Position numbers and translations under genes: made by a program. Shown one piece after another: positions 1 through 10,199 of a DNA stretch of 64,000 bases (position 1 is its first letter; each line of letters begins with the position of its first letter). The DNA comes from Gliomastix tumulicola (Eukaryota > Ascomycota > Sordariomycetes > Hypocreales > Bionectriaceae), in contig BCHX01000001.1 of the NCBI GenBank assembly GCA_001599755.1, positions 5,146,001-5,210,000 of the forward strand. Reading direction: 5' to 3'. The notes below the pieces were generated by a model. That model was not told where the DNA came from, did not search any database, and saw nothing but the letters and a program-made list of their open reading frames with translations.

Positions 1-315
1 ATCAACATCATGTCCGTGTGCCTCAACCGCAACCTCAAGAACCGCCGGCTCGTCGTCGACCAGCGGCCGCAGCGCGCGTTCGCGTTCCAGCAGGACAGGG
101 CGCGCCGCGGGGATCATCCCATCTCGCTGCGGGATGTGCCCAAGAAGGCGGCGGTGCGCAGGGCCATCGGCAGGAGCTCCAAGGTCATGAGCGAGCTGGA
201 CCAGCACATCAGGGCCTGCTGCGAGGAGTACGCTGCTGGCCAGATGCCCTTTGCGAGTCCCTATGCCTGGTTCGACTGGGATATCGAGGAGGACGAATAT
301 GAGTACATGGTCTGA
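1..315 (+). CDS. 3' end of an unrecognised protein gene (5' part outside window)
   Basis: The frame is open from base 1 (Ile-Asn-Ile before the first Met at base 10) and ends with TGA at 313-315, so about 104 C-terminal residues are visible. The stretch is basic in the middle (clusters of Arg and Lys around LRDVPKKAAVRRAIGR) and ends in an acidic, aromatic tail (FDWDIEEDEYEYMV). I recognise no domain. Codon use is GC-rich at third positions, like the real genes here, which supports coding. It converges on the POL31 gene with about 230 bp between the two stops. It is partial at the 5' side and could include an intron just upstream. Confidence 0.6.
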   Translation: MNIMSVCLNRNLKNRRLVVDQRPQRAFAFQQDRARRGDHPISLRDVPKKAAVRRAIGRSSKVMSELDQHIRACCEEYAAGQMPFASPYAWFDWDIEEDEYEYMV

Positions 316-544
316 GCAGCGGGGGGTGCGATTTAGACGGAGGCTTAAAAGTGATCTCAGAGCGGCGGCTTATTTTCTATTTCAGAGTCAGGGGTTCCTT
401 ACCTTCATCTACCTTAGGTACCTTAACAACAAGCATGCTAGGAGGTAGGGGGTATCGGTATAATGCTTCTTTTTGCCATCAAGATATCTCATTAGCCTGC
501 TTTACTTAGACATGAATCCATTTGCTTCATTTAGCCCCCTTTTT

Positions 545-2218
545 TTATGCCGTGCCGATCTTGATCTTGCTGACTTCTAGCGTTTCCATATCGACGAGAA
601 CAACCTCTCTCGTTTCTGCGAAGGACGGAACCGTGATGAGCCGGACGGACTGGCCGCCGGGGCCATGGATCAGCCGTGTGCCGAATTCGGGCTGGCAACC
701 TACAAAGTAGAGGTGCGGACAGTCCTTGAGGACGAAAGGATCGTCGTCTTGGAACGGATAACTCCCTGTATGGCGGTTGGTTAGTACGGGCAGTTTAGAT
801 AAAAATTGAATGGCAACTCACATAACGTATCAGGCGCTGTCGGGGCACAGCACCTCCATCTGCACATCGCCTCCAGCATGCCTAACCGGTCGTCACTGTC
901 GACATACTTGAATACATCATCGACATTCTGTCCACTGGTACCCAGGACTCTCCACCCTTCGATCTCTCCCTCAAACGGGTTCGTGACGATATCCAGCCAA
1001 CCGGGAGTTTTCGATGACGGGTCCTTGCTGAAGGCCCTTGATTTCGGGAACATGGCTGTGTGTATCGGCTGCTGGGGGTAACTGGCGTTGGCTGGGTCTT
1101 CGGCACCCGGCAGCAGGGTGATGGGGATGGAGGGGAGAAGCTCTGAGAGGAAGTCGTCGAAGAGCTGTGACGGGAGGGGGTTATAAGCGCTGGCGTCATA
1201 GCCGTACTTCTTGTTCTTCTTGCTCTCCGCCGCTATAATTTCGGTGTCCTCTTCCTCGGTCTTCCGACCCTTGGTCAATATCGAGTTGCCAGCAATGATG
1301 AGCCTGCTCACATGCGACGCCTCTTCCTGCGCCGAGGGACCGAGCGACTCGCCGAGGAGATACTCGAGGAGGAGGTCGAGCTCGACGATACTCGAGGCCT
1401 CGGAGCCCGTGAAGGAGAGACCGGAGACAATGGCCACCTTGTTCCCCTTGCCTTGGGTTCCTGACATGTCCACGTCTTCGTCCTTGTGTTTCCCGTTTGC
1501 CTTGGCAGGGCTCCCCGCAAGTGCCCACCGCTCGGGCTGGGGCGCCAGGTCTGGGAACTTGACGTCGATGACCTCAAGCTCGCCGTTCGAGCTCTCGGTC
1601 CCCATGACGGCGATGATGCAGCCCGTCACCAGGTTCACCTGGGACAGCATGTTCCCCACCAGTCGTATCCTACCCGAGTCGTCCTCCAGCATGATCTGCA
1701 TGCCATTCTCCTCGTCCACCAAGGAGAAGTACTTATTCACCGTCAGCGGCGCCGAGATCCAGCGGTCCTTGGACACGTCCTCAAGAATGTTAGGTTTGAG
1801 CGGCATCTCCATGTACACGGTGCCCGTCACCCAGCAGAGCTCGCCCTGGCGAACGTCGAGGACACGGTCGACGCGGCGGGCGGCCTCTCCGCCGATGACG
1901 GTGCCGTTCCAGGTGGCTGAGGCCACGGCGTCGACGGCGGGCTTGATCTTGGTGAGGCGGAGGAAGTACATGTCGCCGAATTGCTGCTGGTAGGAGCGCT
2001 GCTTGTCGAGGGTGAAGGTCTGGAGGGACTTGTAGGACGACGGTGTTCGTGCGAGTGCATTGTGGGCCGAGTCGCTGGGAGAAACAGATGTGTTAGTAGA
2101 GGCGAGCGAAACAAAGAACGAATTGGTATCATGGTGGTCATCTGAGCTGGAGGGTCATGATAGCAACGTACGAGGGCTTCTGGAGGAGGCTCTCCGACAC
2201 CTCCTCGAGAGTGACCAT
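545..2218 (-). CDS. POL31: DNA polymerase delta small (regulatory) subunit, POL31/Cdc1/POLD2 type
   Basis: B subunit of replicative DNA polymerase delta; it holds the catalytic subunit (POL3, also in this window) in the nuclear holoenzyme. Spliced model: exons 2172-2218, 822-2074 and 545-765, total 1521 nt, 506 aa, close to yeast Pol31. Introns are 97 and 56 nt with GTACGT and GTGAGT donors. The start ATG at 2218 gives an N-terminus that joins in frame to the family-typical segment ending QQQFGDMYFLRL. The body shows an OB-fold region followed by the calcineurin-like (inactive phosphodiesterase) B-subunit domain, with the hallmarks GTSGQNVDDVFKY, CCAPTAPDTLW (restored across the second splice), DDDPFVL and LIHGPGGQSVRLI near the C-terminus. 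It is divergent to the CAF16-like gene with a 476 bp shared upstream region containing two MCB boxes, consistent with G1/S expression. Confidence is high from the whole-length match in pattern. Confidence 0.95.
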
Positions 2219-2694
2219 AGTAGCGGCCCTTGGAGTCAAGGTTGGGGATGGCTGGTGTTCGTTCTGGCTTCGATGGTTGGCATGTATCGTGGACTCGTTT
2301 GCCAGCTCACCGAATTGCTAAATTCTTCGTGGGCAGACCGGAGATGGCTTCGAAAGCTGGACGCGTCGGACGCGTTTTGGACTGCATCTCGCCTGGCGTA
2401 AAGTGGTTCCTTAGTCATCAGCAGTGGTCTTATCGATACGAAACGCCGCCAGGTTGGGCAGGTGGTGGACTGATTGAGGGGCAGACAGACCACAAACCAT
2501 TGAAAACCGAACGATGACTCTTCCATCCTCGGTCTGATTTTTCTTTTTTTCTTTCGTTCCTCTCCAATTGCTTTTTTTCAACAGTGTTGTTTTCTTCTGG
2601 TCTCGGTTTCTTTACGTCCATCAGTCTTCTGCTACTTTCTTTTGACTCGAATCTCCTTGCTCCCCTCTCCTCAATCCCACTCGACCCCTCCGCC
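2219..2694. other. Divergent intergenic/promoter region, POL31 (-) and CAF16-like (+)
   Basis: 476 bp between two start codons. It holds the paired ACGCGT boxes described separately, and a T/C-rich stretch (about 2530-2690) leading into the CAF16-like start, typical of a fungal 5' UTR. No other gene seen. Confidence 0.7.
2361..2375. promoter_or_regulatory. Two MluI cell-cycle boxes (MCB, ACGCGT) upstream of POL31
   Basis: Perfect ACGCGT at 2361-2366 and again at 2370-2375, nine bases apart, about 145 bp upstream of the POL31 ATG (and about 320 bp from the CAF16-like ATG). ACGCGT is the known binding core of MBF (Mbp1/Swi6 family), which drives G1/S genes including DNA polymerase subunits in yeasts. 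Function here is inferred. Confidence 0.55.
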
Positions 2695-3555
2695 ATGGCT
2701 CCCGCACAACCTCCCCGCGTCGAGGTCACCAACCTCTCGTACACATTCCCCGACTACTCGACCGGTATCCGCAACATCTCGCTCGACCTGCCGCCGCGCT
2801 CGCGCACGCTCCTCATCGGCGCCAACGGCGCGGGCAAGACGACGCTCCTGCGCCTGCTCGCGGGCAAGCGCCTCGCCCCGTCCAAGACCATCTCCATCTG
2901 CGGCGTCGACCCCTTCAAGGACACGCTCGAGGGCGTCACCTACCTCGGCCTGGAGTGGGTGCTCAACCCCATCGTGCGCAACGACATCGGCGTCGACGAG
3001 CTCCTGCGCAGCGTCGGCGGCGACGCCTACCCGGCCCGCAGGGACGAGCTGGTCGCCATGCTCGACGTCGACACCAACTGGCGCATGCACGCCGTGTCCG
3101 ACGGGGAGCGGCGCCGCGTGCAGCTGGCCATGGGTCTGCTGCGTCCGTGGACGATCCTGCTGCTGGATGAGATCACCGTCGATCTCGACGTGCTCTCCCG
3201 CGCCGAGTTCCTGGCCTGGCTGAAGCGCGAGACCGAGATGAGGGAGTGCACCATCGTGTACGCGACGCACATCCTCGACAACCTCGCCGGCTGGCCCACG
3301 CACCTCGTGCACATGCACCTCGGCACCGTCAAGGAGTGGGACACGGCGGACAACATGCTCACCACCCTCGACGCCACCGTCGGCCCCTCGGGCAACAGCC
3401 GTCTCGGCGAGCTCGTGCTCTCGTGGCTGCGCGCGGACCTGAAGGAGCGCGGCCCCCGCAGCCAGGCCAAGATCAACCCCGAGGGCAAGACGTACGGCTT
3501 CGGCGGCATCAAGATTGGGGGCTACGGCGACGAGTCGAAGCACAAGGAGGCTTAG
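2695..3555 (+). CDS. CAF16: CAF16-like soluble ABC-family ATPase
   Basis: Single-exon gene, 286 aa. It is one ABC nucleotide-binding domain with no membrane segment, the layout of yeast Caf16 (a CCR4-NOT-associated ABC ATPase) and its plant and bacterial I-family relatives. Walker A is GANGAGKTT at about residues 42-50; the signature loop is a variant, VSDGERRRVQLAMGLL; Walker B is TILLLDEITVDLD; the switch histidine lies in YATHILDN. The C-terminal tail is Gly-rich with YGFGGIKIGGYGD. The start was set at ATG 2695 (context CGCCATGGCT) although the frame is open upstream to 2584, because residues from this Met match the family start and the upstream part is Leu/Ser-rich UTR-like sequence. A 290-aa reading frame on the opposite strand is a codon-bias shadow. 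Role in transcription is known from yeast only. Confidence 0.9.
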   Translation: MAPAQPPRVEVTNLSYTFPDYSTGIRNISLDLPPRSRTLLIGANGAGKTTLLRLLAGKRLAPSKTISICGVDPFKDTLEGVTYLGLEWVLNPIVRNDIGVDELLRSVGGDAYPARRDELVAMLDVDTNWRMHAVSDGERRRVQLAMGLLRPWTILLLDEITVDLDVLSRAEFLAWLKRETEMRECTIVYATHILDNLAGWPTHLVHMHLGTVKEWDTADNMLTTLDATVGPSGNSRLGELVLSWLRADLKERGPRSQAKINPEGKTYGFGGIKIGGYGDESKHKEA

Positions 3556-4000
3556 GCGGAGAGGCTGTGGGTGTGGGTAGAAAGAAGAAGGACGGATGGA
3601 GCACTCAACTGCATTTCAACGGCGTCTCGTACATGATTTACGACGGGTTCTATGGTATAGGTCACAAAGCACATCACTCAACGGTGCTTGGCGTTCTTGG
3701 GCGTGCGCAGGCCTCAACACTGCATTTCGGGGGCGGACTTCAACATTGTATACCTACGGCGGGATGATGCCGATATTATGGCTACGTTTGCCATTTGGAT
3801 TTCTTTCTGTTTTCATCTCTTTTTACATGCGCTTATGCATACGATACCCCGGATTCAACTAAAGGGATAGCAAGCAGGTTTGTACGACTTCAACTAGACA
3901 ACACCTTACTCTGATTCTTAAATAAGTAGCTTACCTAGGTAGGTACCTTAGTTATTCATCTCTTTCCAATGGAGTGCCGAGAAAGGTCTCCTTGGCTGAA
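3556..4000. other. Convergent 3' intergenic region
   Basis: 445 bp between the stops of the CAF16-like gene and the CENP-I gene; A+T-richer 3' UTR-type sequence. It contains the low-complexity element ACCTAGGTAGGTACCTTAG (3933-3951), similar to one at 411-424 in the preceding convergent gap. No gene seen. Confidence 0.6.
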
Positions 4001-6357
4001 CTATCCTGACTTTGTCGATACTTGACTCCCGCCCACACTGCCGTCACCATCCAGTGCGTTTCTAAGCACCGTCATCGTCGATTTGAGCAACTCAGTGACG
4101 CCTAGCACATTCTTAGCAACGAGGCCTTGGAGAACCTTCACCCTGTAATTCTGCCAGGTCAGGCTAAGACCGCCCGTGGCCTCCAACCTAACCAGGCTAG
4201 CCTGCGTGACCGGTCCGGCATGCCTGGTGAATATCGACGCCCCTTGTGCCATGGCCTCGTCCTCGAGGTCATGCACAAGCTGGATGCTCTGGTAGCATAA
4301 TGTGGGCGAATGTGAGAGGTCAAAGAGGGAAGCCAGTGAGAAAGACCCGTCCACGGAGGCGATATACGCATCCAGTGCGCTGACGGTCGGCTTCGGTATC
4401 ACACACCCCTTGGTATTGGCCTCATCGCGGCTAAAGGCCCTAGAGCGCCAGAGACAGTTGCACATGTCCATGAGAAAGCCATTATACGAGTGAACGTACT
4501 CCTTGTTGTATAGATGGCCGCCGGCACGCTTGGTCACGGAGGTTTCGAAGCCCTTCTTGTACGAGGCCACGATGCGGCAGACGCCAGACTGCGTGGATAG
4601 AGAATGGCTGAAGAAGAGCATGTAGATGAGTGCCGATGGCGGTAGCTCTATCCTGATGTGTTTGAGCAGCTCTGCATCTTGGACAAGACGAAGTGTTTGC
4701 TCGTAAAAGTCCAGAATAACAGCATCACTCGCAAAAGATGGCGAGACCTGCATGAGAGTATGGGCGAGAGAGTTGGCGTGGACGATCAGTCCCGAGATGT
4801 TCCGGGCAGCATCGTCTGGTATCTCGTCGCTAGCGAGGAGTACCGTCCAGTGGTTGAGCAGACTGGAGTACATCGACAGGATGGAGCCATGGCAGTCCGC
4901 TTGGTGTGTCAAGACAGCCGATTCGAAGGGCCGGTAGATGTGTTGGTACAGCTCTAGACACTGTGGTCAGCCCGTGCTCCACGCCAAGGTGTCACTGGAC
5001 GGCCCGGATTTAGGCCTACTCACCTGCGAAATCGTGAAAGGGGGCGTATGCTAAGATCTCAAACAGCGAGTCCCGTCCACCTGCCCCGTCCCATATCTCA
5101 AAGAACTTAGCAAAGAAGTTCAGCAGCACAGGCGGCAGCGTCCTGGTCTGGGTGACAAAGTCCTTCACGACATCAAGGACATCCCAGAGAGAACTTTCGT
5201 CCGTCCCACCGTTGATCACATCCTGAGAAAGGTCTTGGAGCCAGTTCGCAACTCGCTCGTAAGCGTCGTTCCTAGGGCGCAAGAGGAGCAGCTTCTGTAG
5301 CAGGGGGTCGGCCAAGACGGCCACCAACTGGTTCGGCAACTCTAGCTTGTCGAGACTCCGAGCCAGGCCCGCAGCGTTCTCGACTTCCTCCAGAGTCACC
5401 GAGCTCTCGCCGGCATGCGAGGTTCGCACGAGCGGCAATTTCCCCCCCTGGGCTCGACGGCCCATGGGGCGGTTGACACGGAAGCCATCCCGTGGTCGAA
5501 ACGCCTGGTCAGACAGGGTCGACTGGATATGGGCCTCCTGGATCTCGTCGAGTCTGCTTCGCCACTGGGGATCGGGATGCTTGAAGGCGGCTGCCTTACC
5601 GCGGATAGCATCCCCAACAATAATTTCGGGGTAGTAATCCTTGAACACGCGAAGCAGGCCAACGAGACAGGGGTCATTTCCTGTCTGCCTGGACAGCGTC
5701 ATACTACATTGGGAGAGGATTAGCGATCAACCTCGGCGGACGCGGGCTTTGCGGCGCACCGCGAGGGGTCCGGACAGGACTCACAGTTGCTGAATGCGAA
5801 AGGGCTTGACGTGTTTCCGTCGGGTGACGAGAGCCAGGAGATGACTCAATTGTGGTCTGGCAGGGAAGGGGAGATCCGTTAGCGGATATTGATCGAGCAT
5901 GGAACAGGGGGAAAGCTGCCAACCTGAGAGCTGCCGTGTCTAGCAGACCAAACAAGACGTGGTACGTCTGCGAGAGCACTGCCGTCGACTCCAGGACATG
6001 ATACACCAGTATAAGCCACCGGATGAGCGCAGCTTGGAGGGCCAGACTCGGTTTGAGCTGCCCGTGGCCCAGGCTGGCGACAATGCGGACCACGATGTCC
6101 CCCGAGACCCGGGTGGCTGTGTAGAGATTTCTGACGAGCGCATTGAGACTGGCCTGGTCGAGATGACTCGGAATAGTGATCAGGTCGACCAGCTCGCTCA
6201 GGGCGTCGGGAAGCGCACCCCGCTCATACAGGGCAGAGGCGAGGTTGGCGACGGTGGGCTTCACGTCCAGCGTGCGCGACTTGGCGGGGAGTTTGGAGGC
6301 TTCGACAACATCGCGGATGAGAGCGCCGGTGTCCTCGTCATCGTGCGAGGACGCCAT
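4001..6357 (-). CDS. mis6: CENP-I / Mis6 family inner kinetochore protein
   Basis: Component of the constitutive centromere-associated network (yeast Ctf3, fission yeast Mis6), nuclear, needed for centromere identity and chromosome segregation. Spliced model: exons 5924-6357, 5785-5856, 5024-5703 and 4001-4953, total 2139 nt, 712 aa, as expected for the family (about 670-760). Introns are 67, 81 and 70 nt; the first has a weak donor, GTTGGC. Family hallmarks: the N-terminal stretch with VVRIVASLGHGQLKPSLALQAALIRWL and VLFGLLDTAAL, then HLLALVTRRKHVKPFRIQQL encoded by the small second exon, then a segment ending LLRVFKDYYPEIIVG. The protein is alpha-helical with no enzymatic motif. The start ATG at 6357 (context CATCATGGCG) is preceded within 60 bp by two ACGCGT boxes. 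Identification is by pattern recall of the Mis6 domain, with high confidence. Confidence 0.88.
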
Positions 6358-6387
6358 GATGCTTCATGATTCGAGGATGGCGATGTG

Positions 6388-6417
6388 ACGCGTCGAGGTC
6401 GCCAGAGTGGGACGCGT
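6388..6417. promoter_or_regulatory. Two MluI cell-cycle boxes (MCB, ACGCGT) upstream of CENP-I/Mis6
   Basis: Perfect ACGCGT at 6388-6393 and at 6412-6417, 24 bp apart and 31-60 bp before the CENP-I ATG (minus-strand gene). Same hexamer and pairing as in the POL31 promoter; MBF control is inferred from that motif's known role. Confidence 0.5.
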
Positions 6418-7634
6418 TTGTGGTTCGAAGTGGAAGTTGAAGTGCCGTTGCGCCCAAGGCAGCAAGTGGAGCCCTGCCAAACCGTCGGGACTCGCCTCCG
6501 GGCGTTAGATTTTAGAAAGTTGGAAGCGGATGGAACTTCTAGGCGCCGTTTTCGCCCTGAAAGGCTTCAGCTGGAGACCCACCCGGCCACTGTACTCGTA
6601 AGTGTACGCGAGGGCAAGGGAAGGACATCGCGAGTCGGGAGTCTCGTGAGCAGGGCGTTGGGCAGGGCGTTGCGGGTGCGGGTGCGGAGCGGATGGAGGG
6701 AGGGATGTTGACTCATCCGGGCTGCGCCATGCATCTGTTGGTGACTGGTGACTGCAGACCGCAGAGGTCGTACAAATATAGAACTGGAAAGATCCGTCCG
6801 TCGCACAACAACGGACCTGGGTGTGGACTCGCCTGCAGTGGACTCGTCTGTGGTGGACTGCTGCAGTGGAGGCTTCCATGTTCGTTTTGCACTCCTGGGC
6901 TCCAGTTGCTCGCTACACAAGGCTGTCGGGTGGCACAGATGCTGACCTAACACGACTCTTACTAAGACCACCAAGCTCCAAGACCCGATCCCTTCTCGAT
7001 TATCGGACGAAATACGATGCATGTTGCATGCCATCACATGCTTCGCAGACTTTTTAAGTGGCCTGGCCTGCCGTCGCCTTTGTTGCCCCCAGTCCAGACC
7101 AGTCCGTGCGCGCGCAGTTTGGCCTTGGGAGGAATGGTTTACTGCACGAGGGCACGCCGTGGACTCGTATGTTCCAAGGGCGTCTAAATGAACCCCGAAG
7201 TCGTCCCCACTGCCAATTAATTGCACGGAGTACCGCCGGAGTACTTATGGCCGGCGACAATGATGATCCCCCAGCCAATGGCCCTCAATGCGAGGTACGA
7301 CAGAGGGCGAGAGGTACGAGGGCGCGACTCGCACGGCGGCGCCGTTTGCCAAAGTCCCTATTGCTGGAGGCCAGGTGCCTTGGTTGATAGATGATCGCAG
7401 AGATCATCGGCGTGATATGCGCGGTGAGCGGGTGAATAGCTACAACGGGCAATGCGCCAGGGCCCCCAAATATAACACACGTCGAATGCCTCACCCGGGG
7501 CACCACAGCGAAGCTCGAGAAGGAAGGTCATGGGCAACTAACTTCCAGTAAGGGCGATTAGTACATGCCCTTAATTAGCAGCCTGGCTGAAAAGAACGTC
7601 GGTGGGAGGCTTCTGAGATTAGGCACCTGCTGGC

Positions 7635-7674
7635 ACTGTGACACACTGACATACTGACACACTGACACACTGTG
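7635..7674. repeat. Short tandem repeat, ACTGACAC-type unit
   Basis: Three to four imperfect copies of a 10-base unit related to CACTGACACA, in non-coding sequence. A related repeat family (CTCTGACA) occurs near 12.49 kb. Confidence 0.7.
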
Positions 7675-7900
7675 TGCCTGCCCATCTTCGAGGATGGTGC
7701 CTTCCCTGGGATGACTGGTTGTCCTTGTCAGGGCAGGCCCAGCCGGACGCGCGCTTTCCCTGTGTCGATGAACTGATGTATGATGATGTATCACCCCTCG
7801 GGGAAGGTGTGGCAAGTGGCAGGTGCTTACGATCTATCACACCCTCGCACTTGCATTCCCTGTCTGCGGGAGAGCCTCGTTAGTGGACGCCGAAAATAGT

Positions 7901-7940
7901 CACTGCCACTGCCACTGTCGCTGTCACTGTCACCGTCACT
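7901..7940. repeat. Short tandem repeat, CACTGY hexamers
   Basis: About six to seven degenerate copies of CACTGC/CACTGT/CACCGT in non-coding sequence. Read on the minus strand it would give an artefactual Ser/Asp repeat. Confidence 0.7.
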
Positions 7941-10199
7941 TCCAACCGCTCCCTTCCCTCTCCCTATTCCCGCTTGCCACGCTCTCCTGATCAATTCCCA
8001 TTTGCCTATGTGCGCCTTTGGCAAACCCCGGGCTACCGTCGTCCCAATTTGTTCATGTTGTTTTCCACGGCATCTGGAAAAACATCCTCGGCATAGGGCT
8101 ACCCCTGACTTCTGCTTGGTGCTACGGGCTACGGCGGACTGGTGCGTCCCGAACCCCAAGCGCGGGGTGCGAGAATGAGAGACAGGTGCTCAGCCAGCTG
8201 GCCACTTTGAATCACTGCCAAGCTCCACACGCACCTCGTTCTCCCGAGCCGTTGCGAGCAATATGGCCGACTCTTTGACCGCGGGCCCCCGTCGGCCAAA
8301 GGGGCCATCACAGTCACGTACATGTGCTATGATGTCTGTCTGTCTGTTGATGGCGAGAAAGCGGACGAGCCCAGGTGCCAGGATTAGTAGTGCCCAGCTA
8401 GGCAAGCTAGGCTCGGATGATTTGCCAGGGACTTCAGGGGTAATCAAGCGCTAACAATCTCCGTTCCTAGACAAATCTCCCAAGGTAGCATCAGTTGCAA
8501 CTAAATGATGCTGGCTATACTACACCCTTCACGCAAGCTCGGCCCCCAGGAGAATTCAGGATCGCGAGTATTGTTGGTGTCGGCGCGTCCGCCCGGATCG
8601 ACAAAGAAAAAGTTGTTTGATAACGCACAGGATTTTTATCCTTGGCAATTGCTGGCATCTGAGAAGGGCCCCGAGGCGATATCACGCACTGTGCGCTTCG
8701 CGGGCCATTTCTGGTCACCGTCTCCTCCACACGCCACACGAAAAGCCCATCCCGTACGCGCGCGCGCCCTCGTGCGGTGGCATCACGACGGAGGACACCG
8801 GAGCCAGGCGAGCACGTGGTGACGAATCGCAATTGCCATGTACGTATACTCTCGTGGTCACTTGCCTGGCACTGCACGAGTGCTTTCTCTTTCCGAGGGG
8901 CGATGGCCTGTCTATTGCTCAACTGGTGCCACTCCTCCTCCTCCTCCTCCAAGCCCGGGCCAACCCAGCTTTACGACCGGCTGTGGAGACTGACTACATA
9001 CTGCCGTCAGGGCTTACCCATACCTCCTCTGCCCACCGACCTATCAACCATGGTTTCACAGCCTCTGCCTTCTTGTGTAACAGCCAGGATTGCTAGCCCC
9101 AGAGGAGTGTGTCCCGAGATGCGTGTCCACCGGCTCTCTTATTGCCACACACACATCTCACCATACGACATGCAGGCATACATACTACATTAGACACATC
9201 ATGTCCTGTCCTCCGCCTCGATATCCTGCACAAGCTCGGACGCTGGCAAAAATATCTCCTCTCTGTCTGATACACCACCCATCATCTCCTTCCACCCTCC
9301 AGACTCTTCCTTCCCCCCCCTTGCCAAATTAAACGGTCATGCCGGGCCCTCAGCCAACCTCTGGTCTGGCAGTACTTGGTCCGTAGACTGATGTAACTGC
9401 ACCAAGGCCTGTGACGGTTAATTCCATCTCTGCTGACCCGTCTCCATCTGCGGTACTAATGAGTCTCTATGCAGCTGGGATTTGACCCTGCTCGAAACCC
9501 CCACTCGACGAAGGCAGAGCGGAAGCAGCCCAGGATTCGCTGGCTCAGCAGCTGCAAGCAAGCCCTGTCGTGTGGTGGCCCCTTGCCCTTGGCCTACCTA
9601 TAGGGAATGACCGACATCTTGACGTCTCCTCACGACCCGACTCTGCCTCAAAAGGGCGTGCATATACAGGTACGTGTGTACTTCCGAGCCGATCTTTATC
9701 TTGGGTATGACAGCTCAGGAGCCTACACCCGTGTATCCCACCCTCTCACAGGCCGAGATTTAACTTATATTGCCTGCATCCAGCTATCGATTTCCCATTC
9801 CCTCGTCTCGCCCCTTCCTTGACATGTCATACGTTATATTCGACTAGCCTCGTGATCATTTACATTTTTTGCCTCTCCTCCTGTCACTCGTCGAATGCGC
9901 ATCAGCCTGGGTATCCGTAAGGCATACATATCGAGCTCAGCCGCCAGCTCGACGATCTCCCCCCACTTGGGTTCCTACGATCACAACACTCCCGTGCGGT
10001 CTCGACCAGACGGGGGCCCTAGACTCCACACAAAACAGACACTTACATAGGTTCCTTCACCGTCTTATAGCTGTCCGGCCCTTTCTTTGACCGCCAACGT
10101 TGCTGTGGGAAGCGAGGGACCTTGGATCGGACCACTACCACCCGCCCCGTGACTCGAGAGCCGACAGCGAAGCGGCAGGGCCATGTGAGAAAGAACAGG

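Larger units (their letters stand above)
6358..10199. other. Long intergenic region between CENP-I (-) and GNAT gene (+)
   Basis: About 3.8 kb between divergent starts. It contains the MCB pair next to CENP-I, tandem ACTGACAC repeats near 7.64 kb, CACTGY repeats near 7.90 kb, and C/T-rich stretches. No reading frame has family similarity or a convincing splice pattern, and most short frames begin without ATG or carry mixed compositions. I looked here for a GH3 glycosidase domain that could belong to the downstream GNAT gene and saw none. Confidence 0.55.

Noticed and set aside
2671..3543. 290-aa minus-strand open frame opposite the CAF16-like gene
   Set aside because: Codon-bias shadow of a well-identified ABC ATPase; no domain of its own.
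6567..7226. 219-aa minus-strand frame upstream of CENP-I
   Set aside because: Low-complexity Thr/Arg/Ser sequence in a promoter-like region; no family resemblance.
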